Of a DNA stretch of 20,391 nucleotides, positions 1 through 6,336 are shown one piece after another. The translations under genes and the position numbers were made by a program. The DNA is from a virus: positions 1 to 20,391 of the IMG/VR virus record IMGVR_UViG_3300021594_000354; one strand, written 5' to 3'. Each line of letters opens with the position of its first letter. Position 1 is the stretch's first letter. Under the pieces are notes generated by a model. It saw only the letters and a list, made by a program, of their open reading frames with translations, made no database searches and was not told where the DNA came from.

Positions 1-118
1 ATATATACGTATATATTATATGTGTAATACGGTGAGTGTCATACGATTAGTTTCTACTTAACATAATCGTAGTTATAAGACACAATATTACCCCCTCACG
101 TCATACGAACGGGATGAA

Positions 119-137
119 GGGCCACCGAAGGTGGCCC
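119..137. other. GC-rich perfect hairpin
   Basis: GGGCCACC and GGTGGCCC pair perfectly around a 3-base loop. It lacks the U-run that follows every convincing terminator in this window, so I do not call it a terminator. It could still stop or protect the transcript of the gene ending at 290. Confidence 0.5.
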
Positions 138-182
138 GTAATTCTGTTTAACTTTTTAAGATCGTTGTTTAAACAACTATTA

Positions 183-227
183 ATATTGTCTGGCAAATGT
201 CATACGAAGTTTTTGCCAAACAATATT
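183..227. repeat. Inverted repeat, copy 1 (shortest loop)
   Basis: Core arms are 186-196 and 213-223, extended to AATATTGTCTGGCAA / TTGCCAAACAATATT. The loop is only 16 bases and is almost filled by a GTCATACGA motif (199-207). Confidence 0.85.
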
Positions 228-266
228 GGCGAGGACCAGTCTGACCCCAGTGTTGTCATACGAATG

Positions 267-277
267 TTGTTTGGCAA
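267..277. repeat. Single left arm of the inverted repeat
   Basis: TTGTTTGGCAA, preceded by GTCATACGAA at 255. The next matching right arm is at 1273-1283, beyond the gene at 290-1258, so the two arms bracket that gene. Confidence 0.75.
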
Positions 278-289
278 AATGGTCGGGTA

Positions 290-1258
290 TTAACTAAAGT
301 CGATTTCGTATTTAGCGAACTGTTTTTTTAGGTGATCTTTAATTTCTCTATAAAGGTCCCAATCATCAGTTGCTGTAAGTGGTTTCCCGTCATACGACTC
401 AAATGACGCAGTAAGTGAAATACTATAATCGGGGATAATGGTATTTGTTCGAGGGTCTATCAATGTTGCGGGATTATAGTCGTATTTGCTGGTTGAATAT
501 AGATATATACCATTACCCATACCCATTCGTAATACGTATGGTTTCCCTTTGTACATACCCTTGGATAATGCTTTGAGAATTACTTTTCCTCTTTTAACGG
601 ATCTTAATCTTTCCTCATCAAAATTATCAGAGAACTTAGCAATTAAGTTTTCAGGGATAACAAGTGTATTACGAATGGCCTGTCTTTGAAAACTATTTAA
701 ATCATTAAACGACTTAACCTCTTGTTTGGGTACGTCGAATATGTTTTCCTGTATTGTTTGTCCGTGACCGAAAAGAAACTTCATATCTAATTCCGTCATC
801 AAAGTTTTTGCAACCTGACTTGGAATTACTTCTCTTAAATTAAAATTAAACGAACCATTGTCATACGTTCTAAACCCTTCGATTGGATAATCCACATCTG
901 GCATTGACATTGACATTTTACCATTACCTATGGCTTCATTGGTGAACAGGTGTAATCCATGTTTTATACCTAAGTTATATATGTGTACAAAAATATCGAA
1001 CATACATGTGGGACTTATTTGTGCACCTCCGTCTAATCTAAAATCAGGTAATATTCTTAAGTTACCCTCATGGGAACTACTTGAGCTGATTGCACATTTT
1101 GCTTCAGCGTTTTCAATTCTGAAGTCTAACGATGAAAAGTCTTTTGAAATTTTAAATATAGCCTCTTCAAAATCAACCTTACTATCATTGAATTCAAATT
1201 CCTTCTTTGGTTCTTGGTTCTCCCCGTCTTCCATTAGTATGTCATACATCTTGATCAT
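290..1258 (-). CDS. Unknown protein bracketed by inverted-repeat arms
   Basis: A 322-residue soluble protein that I do not recognise. I chose the ATG at 1256-1258 (MIKMYDIL...); the frame opens further upstream only through a TTG that lies inside a repeat arm, and ATG codons at 1249 and 1234 are alternatives. There is no signal peptide or membrane segment. It has a Ser run near residue 60, repeated Met-Ser residues near residue 115, and an acidic N-terminus. Its 5' side abuts the right arm at 1273-1283 and its 3' side the left arm at 267-277, so it occupies the place that a ~34-base loop takes in other copies. No convincing promoter lies between it and the upstream terminator at 1329-1354, and no intrinsic terminator follows it. 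Confidence 0.75.
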   Translation of the reverse strand: MIKMYDILMEDGENQEPKKEFEFNDSKVDFEEAIFKISKDFSSLDFRIENAEAKCAISSSSSHEGNLRILPDFRLDGGAQISPTCMFDIFVHIYNLGIKHGLHLFTNEAIGNGKMSMSMPDVDYPIEGFRTYDNGSFNFNLREVIPSQVAKTLMTELDMKFLFGHGQTIQENIFDVPKQEVKSFNDLNSFQRQAIRNTLVIPENLIAKFSDNFDEERLRSVKRGKVILKALSKGMYKGKPYVLRMGMGNGIYLYSTSKYDYNPATLIDPRTNTIIPDYSISLTASFESYDGKPLTATDDWDLYREIKDHLKKQFAKYEIDFS

Positions 1259-1272
1259 AATAATAAATACTT

Positions 1273-1287
1273 TTGCCAAACAATATC
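1273..1287. repeat. Single right arm of the inverted repeat
   Basis: TTGCCAAACAATATC, 15 bases upstream of the chosen ATG of the gene at 290-1258. Read on the minus strand it supplies a TTG codon in that frame. Confidence 0.75.
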
Positions 1288-1328
1288 TACCGTCTTCTTG
1301 GATCCTGAATCAGGAGACACTGTTTAAT

Positions 1329-1354
1329 AAAAAAATCCCAAGTGCAGACTTGGG
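1329..1354 (-). terminator. Intrinsic terminator of the gene at 1421-1609
   Basis: A 7-bp stem CCCAAGT / ACTTGGG with a 4-base loop is followed on the minus strand by seven U. A second TTGGGATT at 1364-1372 could form a longer alternative stem. Confidence 0.8.
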
Positions 1355-1420
1355 GGTCTACACGTTGGGATTTAACGACCGATATATAATTAAAGGGCTT
1401 TAAAACCCTCAAATCATATA

Positions 1421-1609
1421 TTAGGCTGTTGCAAGGAGCTGATTGCGATAAGCAATTGCATTTCTCTTAGAAGAGAAATTCTTGCTGTATTTAGTTCCAG
1501 CTACACTTACACGTACACGATAGGATGAACCATCGAAGTACACATTGCTTGAAACCGGTACATAAGTAGTTTTAGTACGACGGTTTCGGTTGGTTGTTGA
1601 TTTTTTCAT
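1421..1609 (-). CDS. Small basic AP2/Arm-like DNA-binding protein
   Basis: A 62-residue, strongly basic protein. The N-terminal ~12 residues are a Lys/Arg/Thr-rich tail (MKKSTTNRNRRTK). Residues ~23-58 carry the pattern V-Y-F-D-G-S-S-Y-R-V-R-V-S-V-A-G-T-K-Y, then a Phe-Ser-Ser-Lys-Arg turn and a short helix ending Y-R-N-Q-L-L. This three-strand plus helix arrangement is typical of AP2-like and tyrosine-recombinase Arm-type DNA-binding domains, here standing alone without a catalytic domain. It has its own terminator and a weak promoter match upstream. Binding DNA is inferred from the motif. The target is unknown; the repeat arms that flank the nearby genes are one candidate. Confidence 0.75.
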   Translation of the reverse strand: MKKSTTNRNRRTKTTYVPVSSNVYFDGSSYRVRVSVAGTKYSKNFSSKRNAIAYRNQLLATA

Positions 1610-1628
1610 ATAACATTTGGTTTATATT

Positions 1629-1660
1629 AAAATATAACATCCAAAAGTCATAAAAAAAAA
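1629..1660 (-). promoter_or_regulatory. Weak promoter for the AP2-like gene
   Basis: Reads TTTT-N20-TATATTTT on the minus strand, one mismatch in each box from the local consensus. It lies 20 bases before the ATG. Confidence 0.35.
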
Positions 1661-1688
1661 TATCCGGCAACTTTTTTTAAAAAAGTTT

Positions 1689-1703
1689 TTGCCAAGCAAT
1701 ATC
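1689..1703. repeat. Single right arm, 3' of the gene at 1722-1865
   Basis: TTGCCAAGCAATATC, one mismatch from the other arms, in the same orientation as the arm at 1870. Confidence 0.7.
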
Positions 1704-1721
1704 GCCCGATCATCTCCTCCC

Positions 1722-1865
1722 TCAGGGTTTCTTCTTATATCGAGAACCCCACTTGATGGACATGTATGCATCATACCTGTGTCTCTTCATCCCATTGAAG
1801 AGAAAGTACACAAAGTAGTAATCCCAAATCCATTCCAACTCTTTAAAGAACTTCTTCATAAGCAT
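1722..1865 (-). CDS. Tiny aromatic/hydrophobic protein
   Basis: A 47-residue reading frame from ATG at 1863-1865 to TGA at 1722-1724; an ATG six bases downstream (1857-1859, MKKFF...) would give 45 residues. It starts with Lys/Phe, has a Trp/Tyr/Phe-rich stretch at about residues 11-24 (E-W-I-W-D-Y-Y-F-V-Y-F-L-F), and ends with a very basic tail (S-R-Y-K-K-K-P). The layout resembles the small membrane protein at 19033-19236, which also ends in a basic Arg-Tyr-Lys tail. The start follows a repeat arm (1870-1880) by only a few bases, and another arm in the same orientation lies 3' (1689). No function is recognised. A plus-strand frame across the same DNA is judged a shadow. Confidence 0.6.
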   Translation of the reverse strand: MLMKKFFKELEWIWDYYFVYFLFNGMKRHRYDAYMSIKWGSRYKKKP

Positions 1866-1869
1866 AATT

Positions 1870-1884
1870 TTGCCAAACAATATC
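1870..1884. repeat. Single right arm, 5' of the gene at 1722-1865
   Basis: TTGCCAAACAATATC. With 1689-1703 it forms a direct, not inverted, pair around the tiny gene. Confidence 0.75.
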
Positions 1885-1910
1885 CGACAGACTCATCCTG
1901 ATCTGAACCG

Positions 1911-2111
1911 TCAGATATTATTATGATACTCGAGATCTTCTTTGTTTATTGATTCAAGATTGAACTCATCGTACAATTGTTTCAGGACCCTGAGTTCACC
2001 TTCAGATCGATACTCTTCTTCAGGGCTGTCGAAATATCCTAAATCAATTCTGTTTGTTAATGAGTCGATCTTAGTAACGATCCACAACATTAAAATGGGT
2101 TTATTTATCAT
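1911..2111 (-). CDS. Small unknown protein
   Basis: 66 residues from ATG at 2109-2111 to TGA at 1911-1913; an ATG at 2088-2090 is an alternative. The N-terminus is hydrophobic (I-L-M-L-W-I-V) and the remainder acidic with a run of Glu near residues 31-33. I do not recognise the family. It lies 46 bases beyond the terminator of the gene at 2158-2745, and I find no clear TAnnTTTG promoter in between, so it may depend on read-through. Confidence 0.6.
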   Translation of the reverse strand: MINKPILMLWIVTKIDSLTNRIDLGYFDSPEEEYRSEGELRVLKQLYDEFNLESINKEDLEYHNNI

Positions 2112-2140
2112 GATATAATAGTTTTACAATTTTATGGGAC

Positions 2141-2166
2141 AAAAAAAAGGACTCTTGTTAGAGTCC
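2141..2166 (-). terminator. Terminator overlapping the stop codon of the gene at 2158-2745
   Basis: GGACTC / GAGTCC stem with a 6-base loop that contains the TAA stop, followed on the minus strand by eight U. Confidence 0.85.
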
Positions 2167-2745
2167 GTGTAAAGCTGGATGAATCTTTCCTTTTACTCCC
2201 CTTGGTCGATACTTACCCTCCTCATCGATGTAGAAGTCAATAATCAATCCAACCACCTTACGGTTAACTCTTGCCACATGCAGTGTATATGACCCATCTC
2301 CAATTCCTGAACGAGTCACCACACCATTTTCATATGAACCCCACTCAAGTTTTGCTAAAGTGATCTTACACATCTTCAGGTACCAATCGTCCCCGTCTTT
2401 GGTGACAGGAAGCTCGAACGGTCTTCCATCATATGTTTCTGTTGGTACATCCATATCAATACCGTCGACTCTGTAAGTTTCCTTACTGAAGATACCGGCC
2501 TGACCTGAATCAACACCAATCTCAGCAGAATACTTTCTCCACGTGAGATCCTGATCAAGATAATCCTCGTGGATAGCTGTTAGATACGCAATTCTGTTGC
2601 CCCAACCATCTGTTTCCATTTCAGTGGCATTAGCAACATAGGATCCAGGTAATACATTCTTTACAATGGCTTGGCACCAAGTTGGAATGGTGTAGCAGGG
2701 ATCGGATACTACTACTTCTTTTCCGAGTGTGATTTTGTTTGTCAT
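2158..2745 (-). CDS. DUF4241-like phage protein
   Basis: 195 residues. The N-terminus holds a Ser-Asp-Pro-Cys-Tyr motif (residues ~14-18), then Pro-Gly-Ser-Tyr-Val and Trp-Gly-Asn-Arg, and a conserved-looking Gly-Val-Asp-Ser-Gly-Gln-Ala-Gly (~76-83). These resemble DUF4241-type proteins common in phages and bacteria, whose function is not known. It starts 5 bases after the stop of the gene at 2751-2981, so the two are one operon. The ATG lies inside the motif TTCGTATGAC, one of 12 copies of that motif in the window. The TAA sits inside the terminator hairpin. Confidence 0.75.
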   Translation of the reverse strand: MTNKITLGKEVVVSDPCYTIPTWCQAIVKNVLPGSYVANATEMETDGWGNRIAYLTAIHEDYLDQDLTWRKYSAEIGVDSGQAGIFSKETYRVDGIDMDVPTETYDGRPFELPVTKDGDDWYLKMCKITLAKLEWGSYENGVVTRSGIGDGSYTLHVARVNRKVVGLIIDFYIDEEGKYRPRGVKGKIHPALHGL

Positions 2746-2750
2746 ACGAA

Positions 2751-2981
2751 TCAGGGTTTTAATGTTTCTAATATTCTTTCGTAAATCTTTCTTGTTAAAG
2801 AACTGTCCACTGTTCCACCAGGTATTACACGGTCCCTACAGACGATATCACCTGATAAACAATCAACCTCTTTTACCAAAACAGAATCAAAAAGTATTGG
2901 AGATGGGAATCTAACAATACCCTTTGTTCCTTTTGATAATCCAACTTGGAGTGCTTCATTTCTAAGCTCTAAGAATTCCAT
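2751..2981 (-). CDS. Small unknown protein, first gene of operon F-E
   Basis: 76 residues from ATG at 2979-2981 to TGA at 2751-2753. The sequence looks like a small beta-rich domain: G-I-V-R-F, I-L-F-D-S-V-L-V, Gly-Asp-Ile-Val-Cys-Arg-Asp, then a short C-terminal helix. Not recognised. A promoter lies directly upstream (2986-3017) and the next gene follows after 5 bases. Confidence 0.7.
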   Translation of the reverse strand: MEFLELRNEALQVGLSKGTKGIVRFPSPILFDSVLVKEVDCLSGDIVCRDRVIPGGTVDSSLTRKIYERILETLKP

Positions 2982-2985
2982 ATGA

Positions 2986-3017
2986 TAAAGGTATTACATT
3001 AACTGGAATATTCCAAA
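2986..3017 (-). promoter_or_regulatory. Promoter of operon F-E
   Basis: TTTG-N20-TACCTTTA on the minus strand. The -33 box directly abuts the stop codon of the upstream gene (3018), so the operon is reached both by its own promoter and by read-through. Confidence 0.65.
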
Positions 3018-3518
3018 TTAATTTGTGATATTTTTATAGATGCTTTCGTACTTCTTGATATTCTCCTGAATTTCAACATCCATAGCTTTTACTAACTTGG
3101 AATATGCTTTATCCATAAAGTCCTGATTGCCAGACAATTTATCAAGATCACCGTCCCAAAACTCGAGGTTATCTACAATGACACGTATATCCTTAGTTGT
3201 CTTATCAGTTCTAAAAAATGGACAACGAGCGTAGATATATTCATTACGTACTATGTTGAGCTTGATGTCATCGTTCGTCAGATTTTCCTTGGACCTGATT
3301 TGCATGATGATCACTTCAAGATCAGCAAGTTGCTGAATCTCTGTCTTTGTCTTCGTGATTAGATCCTGATATGATTTAACAAACTGACCCAACTTCTTGG
3401 ATTCCTTATTTGCCAGTGAACTTCCATAATCCATGAACCTGTCGTAAGAACTTTTTTCTTTTTCATTACCTACGACATTTACAAACACACCTTCGATGTT
3501 CTTGTTTACTCTACCCAT
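3018..3518 (-). CDS. Unknown helical protein
   Basis: 166 residues from ATG at 3518 to TAA at 3018-3020. Residues ~30-75 are rich in Lys, Glu, Gln and Leu and look helical, possibly a coiled coil (Gln-Asp-Leu-Ile-Thr-Lys ... Gln-Gln-Leu-Ala-Asp-Leu). Two Cys/Phe residues occur in A-R-C-P-F-F near residue 100. It has no membrane segment or signal peptide. It lies 24 bases after the gene at 3542-3739 and is the last gene of the J-I-H-G operon; the F-E promoter follows at once. Function not recognised. Confidence 0.75.
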   Translation of the reverse strand: MGRVNKNIEGVFVNVVGNEKEKSSYDRFMDYGSSLANKESKKLGQFVKSYQDLITKTKTEIQQLADLEVIIMQIRSKENLTNDDIKLNIVRNEYIYARCPFFRTDKTTKDIRVIVDNLEFWDGDLDKLSGNQDFMDKAYSKLVKAMDVEIQENIKKYESIYKNITN

Positions 3519-3541
3519 AATTGCAGTTTTTGTTTTTTGTT

Positions 3542-3739
3542 TTAAAAATTATTTTGCCAAACAATATTGGACATCTCCTCAGATCTGTTGTTCTTGAGAT
3601 GTTCAATGTACTCGAGAAACGTCATTCCGAATCCATTCGGAACATCGTGCAACCTCCTACCGACATTGAATTCGTTAATCCAATCTTGTTCCGATGGTTG
3701 ATCCATGGGATACGTACTTGTCATGATATTAATACTCAT
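3542..3739 (-). CDS. Small unknown protein ending in a repeat arm
   Basis: 65 residues from ATG at 3737-3739 (MSINIM...) or from the ATG at 3722-3724 (MTSTYP...). It has a soluble composition with Asn-Gly-Phe-Gly-Met in the middle. The last residues (N-I-V-W-Q-N-N-F) are encoded by the repeat arm at 3554-3564, so the arm has supplied the C-terminus and stop. It lies 10 bases after the gene at 3750-3980. Function not recognised. Confidence 0.65.
   Translation of the reverse strand: MSINIMTSTYPMDQPSEQDWINEFNVGRRLHDVPNGFGMTFLEYIEHLKNNRSEEMSNIVWQNNF
3554..3568. repeat. Single right arm inside a coding region
   Basis: TTGCCAAACAATATT. Read on the minus strand it encodes Asn-Ile-Val-Trp-Gln at the end of the gene at 3542-3739. 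Confidence 0.75.
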
Positions 3740-3749
3740 TTGTTATGAT

Positions 3750-3980
3750 TTAACGGTTATAAATTTTTTTATATTCCTTATCGGTCAAGAACCTGAAAGG
3801 TGAAGTAATCTTCTTACCAAGAAGCAAGAGTCCCATCACATGGTCAATTTTCTCGATGTCATCAATAAGAGCTCGATTACCCTGTGCAGGATGTTTGATG
3901 TTGTTGATTGTTGTGTACAATCTTTCTTCGATGGAATCAACTACATAAGTTGACTCGAAGGTTTCTTTTTTCTTTGCCAT
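3750..3980 (-). CDS. Small unknown basic protein
   Basis: 76 residues from ATG at 3978-3980. Starts MAKKKE and ends K-E-Y-K-K-I-Y-N-R, with a Gly-Leu-Leu-Leu-Leu-Gly stretch near residue 50. Not recognised. It lies 12 bases after the gene at 3993-4403 and 10 bases before the one at 3542-3739, so it sits mid-operon and is probably expressed from the promoter at 4424-4455. Confidence 0.7.
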   Translation of the reverse strand: MAKKKETFESTYVVDSIEERLYTTINNIKHPAQGNRALIDDIEKIDHVMGLLLLGKKITSPFRFLTDKEYKKIYNR

Positions 3981-3992
3981 GGTTTTTTGTTT

Positions 3993-4403
3993 TTAAAATT
4001 TAGTTACGAAAAGTTTATAATCAACTGTACCGATTTCAATGAAACTAAGGTTATCCGCATTTACACTATCATTATAAATCCAATTGGGATTCTCTCTCGG
4101 ATTATATTTCAACCTAACACACATGGAGTACGTGTCATACGGATCAAACCCATCAAACTTTACATCTATCGAATCACACAAGATCCATGCACAAACTGTC
4201 TTGTGTTCACCGTCAAAGATCTTCTGTGCGGTCTTCTTATTGTTCTTGAGTGTACATCCTTTCATCACGAGCTGCGTTGATGTAGGTGATACATATTCCA
4301 CCTCACCAGATGGATACTGTATTTTCCATTTCATATAATTCTGACCTCGCCCAAGATTAAAACGAACTTTAATTTTCTTGCTCATGTTTTTGATCTGTGT
4401 CAT
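3993..4403 (-). CDS. Conserved-looking phage protein of unknown function
   Basis: 136 residues if it starts at the ATG at 4401-4403 (MTQIKN...), or 130 from the ATG at 4383-4385 (MSKKIK...). Any earlier start falls in the promoter. The order of elements is K-V-R-F-N-L-G-R-G, W-K-I-Q-Y-P-S-G-E-V, then Leu-Lys-Asn-Asn-Lys-Lys-Thr-Ala-Gln-Lys-Ile-Phe-Asp-Gly, then Cys-Ala-Trp-Ile-Leu-Cys-Asp. I have the impression of having seen this pattern in phage proteins, but I know no function. The first candidate ATG lies inside TTCGTATGAC. It heads an operon of four genes and has its own promoter. Confidence 0.75.
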   Translation of the reverse strand: MTQIKNMSKKIKVRFNLGRGQNYMKWKIQYPSGEVEYVSPTSTQLVMKGCTLKNNKKTAQKIFDGEHKTVCAWILCDSIDVKFDGFDPYDTYSMCVRLKYNPRENPNWIYNDSVNADNLSFIEIGTVDYKLFVTKF

Positions 4404-4423
4404 ACGAATAATATTAGGGGTTA

Positions 4424-4455
4424 CAAAGATATAACAGGGATACGAATATACCAAA
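4424..4455 (-). promoter_or_regulatory. Promoter of operon J-I-H-G
   Basis: TTTG-N20-TATCTTTG on the minus strand. The predicted start point near 4417 rules out the upstream start of the first gene. The whole promoter is enclosed by a 12-bp inverted repeat. Confidence 0.8.
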
Positions 4456-4469
4456 TATATCCCTGTTAT
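4431..4469. repeat. 12-bp inverted repeat over a promoter
   Basis: ATAACAGGGATA (4431-4442) and TATCCCTGTTAT (4458-4469) are perfect complements around 15 bases that contain the -33 box; the left arm overlaps the -7 box. A run of seven T follows on the plus strand, so as RNA it would terminate plus-strand transcripts, yet no plus-strand gene ends here. An operator is the likelier role. Confidence 0.6.
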
Positions 4470-4478
4470 TTTTTTATA

Positions 4479-5237
4479 TTATTGGATTACAAATTTATTT
4501 GTATCCACGAGTTTATTTCGGACCCGTTTAAATTTCAAACCGACAATGACGTTTTTATCATCTCTGTACCTCATGTCATAAAGATCTCCATTGATTACAG
4601 GACGACCCCAAAAGGTTTCGGGTACATCTTTAAAAACTACCGCCACCCTGATGTCATTGTTCAACATACTAATACAGTCCTGAAAATTAGAACCACTGTA
4701 GGAAAATGTGATATCATAATTCGGATACTTCTTTACCAACTCCAAACGTTTAGCAACCTTTGTGTAATCGTAAAATTGAACGTCAGAAAAGATCTCCAAA
4801 ATATTTTGTTTGCGACCGTCAACATCTAAGTAAAATGATTCAGGTGAGATGTCACTCGTGTTATTCAGACGTACACTGAAATGAAGATCTTCATTGATCG
4901 ATCTTTGCCAGGCATTATAGATCTCATCGATCATCCACTTCATAAAGAATTCTCGATGTTCAAAAAACAGTTTTGTCTTCTTGATTCGTGATGCATTAAT
5001 CTTGTTCTCCTTAACGTCCATTTTATTACGCCCTGATTCATTCAAACACAATTGTGTACATTCAGGGGTCCTTTTCGGACAAACTTCGTATCCACTCATT
5101 TTAGCAGGTGCGAGATAAAGTGTGTAAACAAGTTCGTCATACTTATAAGCTTTCTCATGTTTGGTCGAATTGTTAACCATTCCGAGGTATGACAAACCTG
5201 TCAACTTCTTTGCTTGTGCAATTGATTTGTATTCCAT
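4479..5237 (-). CDS. Gp88-like phage protein with cysteine motif
   Basis: 252 residues from ATG at 5235-5237 (MEYKSIAQ...); the frame opens earlier, but that ATG overlaps the -7 box. The N-terminal half has a Cys cluster, C53-X6-C60-X3-C64, in V-C-P-K-R-T-P-E-C-T-Q-L-C-L followed by Ser-Gly-Arg. Further motifs are R-L-N-N-T-S-D (123-129), F-Y-D-Y-T-K (155-160) and V-I-N-G-D (214-218). This set matches what I remember of the Gp88 family of phage proteins (gene product 88 of mycobacteriophages), function unknown. The Cys spacing suggests metal or Fe-S binding, which is inference. It has its own promoter and no clear terminator. Confidence 0.75.
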   Translation of the reverse strand: MEYKSIAQAKKLTGLSYLGMVNNSTKHEKAYKYDELVYTLYLAPAKMSGYEVCPKRTPECTQLCLNESGRNKMDVKENKINASRIKKTKLFFEHREFFMKWMIDEIYNAWQRSINEDLHFSVRLNNTSDISPESFYLDVDGRKQNILEIFSDVQFYDYTKVAKRLELVKKYPNYDITFSYSGSNFQDCISMLNNDIRVAVVFKDVPETFWGRPVINGDLYDMRYRDDKNVIVGLKFKRVRNKLVDTNKFVIQ

Positions 5238-5255
5238 ATAATTTGATTTGTGATA

Positions 5256-5286
5256 CAAAGATATAAATTTTATTTAATTCTACAAA
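5256..5286 (-). promoter_or_regulatory. Promoter of the Gp88-like gene
   Basis: TTTG-N19-TATCTTTG on the minus strand. The -33 box abuts the stop codon (5288) of the upstream gene. Confidence 0.75.
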
Positions 5287-5287
5287 A

Positions 5288-5899
5288 TTAATCCTCAGCT
5301 TTAGCAACTTCCTGCATGTCCTCAATAAATTGTGCAACAGATTTAGGGAGTTGTTTCAGGTCATACGACTTGATCATTTTAACAGGTGAATACTCTCCCT
5401 CATTTTTCATGTGATAAAATCTATCTTCTTTAGTTAAAGGATTTGTATTAAAACCCTCATAGATCTCGAAAGTATTCTTATCAAGGTCGATAACATAAGC
5501 CCACTCACAGAACAAACTATCTGCAGCAAAATCCTCGCTATTGTTCAGCCAAATAAGTTTATCCGTGTCATCCTCATAAACCATGTTCAAAATATTTGCA
5601 CCATTGTCACGAGTAAGGAGTGGATATTTTTTATGATACTTTTGTGCTTGTTCACCATTCATCCAACCATCAGAAGCGTCGATTTTTGCCAGAAAATTTT
5701 CCATCTCCTTTTGCTTCCGTGGACTCTTTTCAATAAATCGGCAACGTTCCAAAGTTTGTTTAAACTTTTCCATGTCGGAGTTCAACAAAAATTCTACAAC
5801 TGTTACCCCTTGTCCTGATGGATACCCATCCCATTGTCCGTACTGTGCGATCTTGGTTTCTCCGTTTGAGATTACCATCGTGAGGTTTCTTGTTCCCAT
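5288..5899 (-). CDS. MGTRNLT-family conserved protein
   Basis: 203 residues from ATG at 5897-5899. The N-terminus (MGTRNLTMV, then I-A-Q-Y-G-Q-W-D-G-Y-P-S-G-Q-G near residues 17-31) is a recurrent signature of a conserved hypothetical family in phages and bacteria with no assigned function. The middle is Lys/Glu rich and the C-terminal part contains a Tyr-Val-Ile-Asp-Leu-Asp segment typical of the family. It lies 12 bases after the gene at 5912-6232, so both use the promoter at 6253-6284. It ends directly against the next promoter. Confidence 0.8.
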   Translation of the reverse strand: MGTRNLTMVISNGETKIAQYGQWDGYPSGQGVTVVEFLLNSDMEKFKQTLERCRFIEKSPRKQKEMENFLAKIDASDGWMNGEQAQKYHKKYPLLTRDNGANILNMVYEDDTDKLIWLNNSEDFAADSLFCEWAYVIDLDKNTFEIYEGFNTNPLTKEDRFYHMKNEGEYSPVKMIKSYDLKQLPKSVAQFIEDMQEVAKAED

Positions 5900-5911
5900 G
5901 TGTGTGTTTAT

Positions 5912-6232
5912 TTAAAGTAAAGCAATGATTTGTTTTCTTTTATCTACGTATTTTACAAGTCGTTTGATAAATGCATCGGCACCCTGTTTGCTCTTGAAGT
6001 AAGCAAAGAATTGACAGTACTCACTATCCTCGTCCGCAGATTTAGTAAGAACTTTGTTTTCTTTAAGACGTTCAACAACATCGTAATTACTTTCGCAGTT
6101 GTCAAATGTTTCGAGTGCTCTAAGATCTGCAGTGACGGTCCAATGTTTGTCATCACTACCCTTGTACGGTTTCAAACTTTCAGCCTTAAATGATCTCCCT
6201 TCTGTTGAGAGAGAATAGAATACTTTGTCCAT
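5912..6232 (-). CDS. Unknown protein upstream of the MGTRNLT gene
   Basis: 106 residues from ATG at 6230-6232. Motifs: H-W-T-V-T-A-D-L-R near residues 30-38, C-Q-F-F-A-Y-F-K-S near 73-81, and a C-terminal basic helix R-L-V-K-Y-V-D-K-R-K. Two Cys residues occur at ~46 and ~73. Not recognised. It is the first gene of a two-gene operon with a class I promoter 20 bases upstream. Confidence 0.75.
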   Translation of the reverse strand: MDKVFYSLSTEGRSFKAESLKPYKGSDDKHWTVTADLRALETFDNCESNYDVVERLKENKVLTKSADEDSEYCQFFAYFKSKQGADAFIKRLVKYVDKRKQIIALL

Positions 6233-6252
6233 GGTTATAATGTTTTAGGATA

Positions 6253-6308
6253 CAAATATACTACGTATAAATTGATAATCCAAATTTAATTTGTTAAAAT
6301 TTTGTGAA
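6253..6308 (-). promoter_or_regulatory. Class I promoter with upstream GTTAA boxes (operon M-L)
   Basis: TTTG-N20-TATATTTG (core 6253-6284). On the plus strand GTTAA at 6293 and GTGAA at 6304 lie 11 bases apart, 37 and 48 bases upstream of the -7 box. A 12-bp palindrome GGTGAATTCACC follows at 6309. Confidence 0.85.
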
Positions 6309-6336
6309 GGTGAATTCACCTGTGCCGGGATTCGTT

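Larger units (their letters stand above)
1..289. other. Gene-free left edge with repeats
   Basis: I see no gene. The stretch holds a perfect 16-bp palindrome at 1-16 (two 8-base halves meeting at AC/GT), an 8-bp inverted repeat TACGATTA (42-49) / TAATCGTA (64-71), four copies of GTCATACGA (38, 100, 199, 255), a strong hairpin at 119-137 and one full copy of the TTGTYTGGCAA inverted repeat. No hairpin plus U-run follows the gene that ends at 290. Confidence 0.7.

Noticed and set aside
1689-1901. Plus-strand 70-codon frame
   Set aside because: It starts and ends inside repeat arms and has no promoter; the minus-strand frame at 1722-1865 has a more protein-like composition and fits the direction of all other genes.
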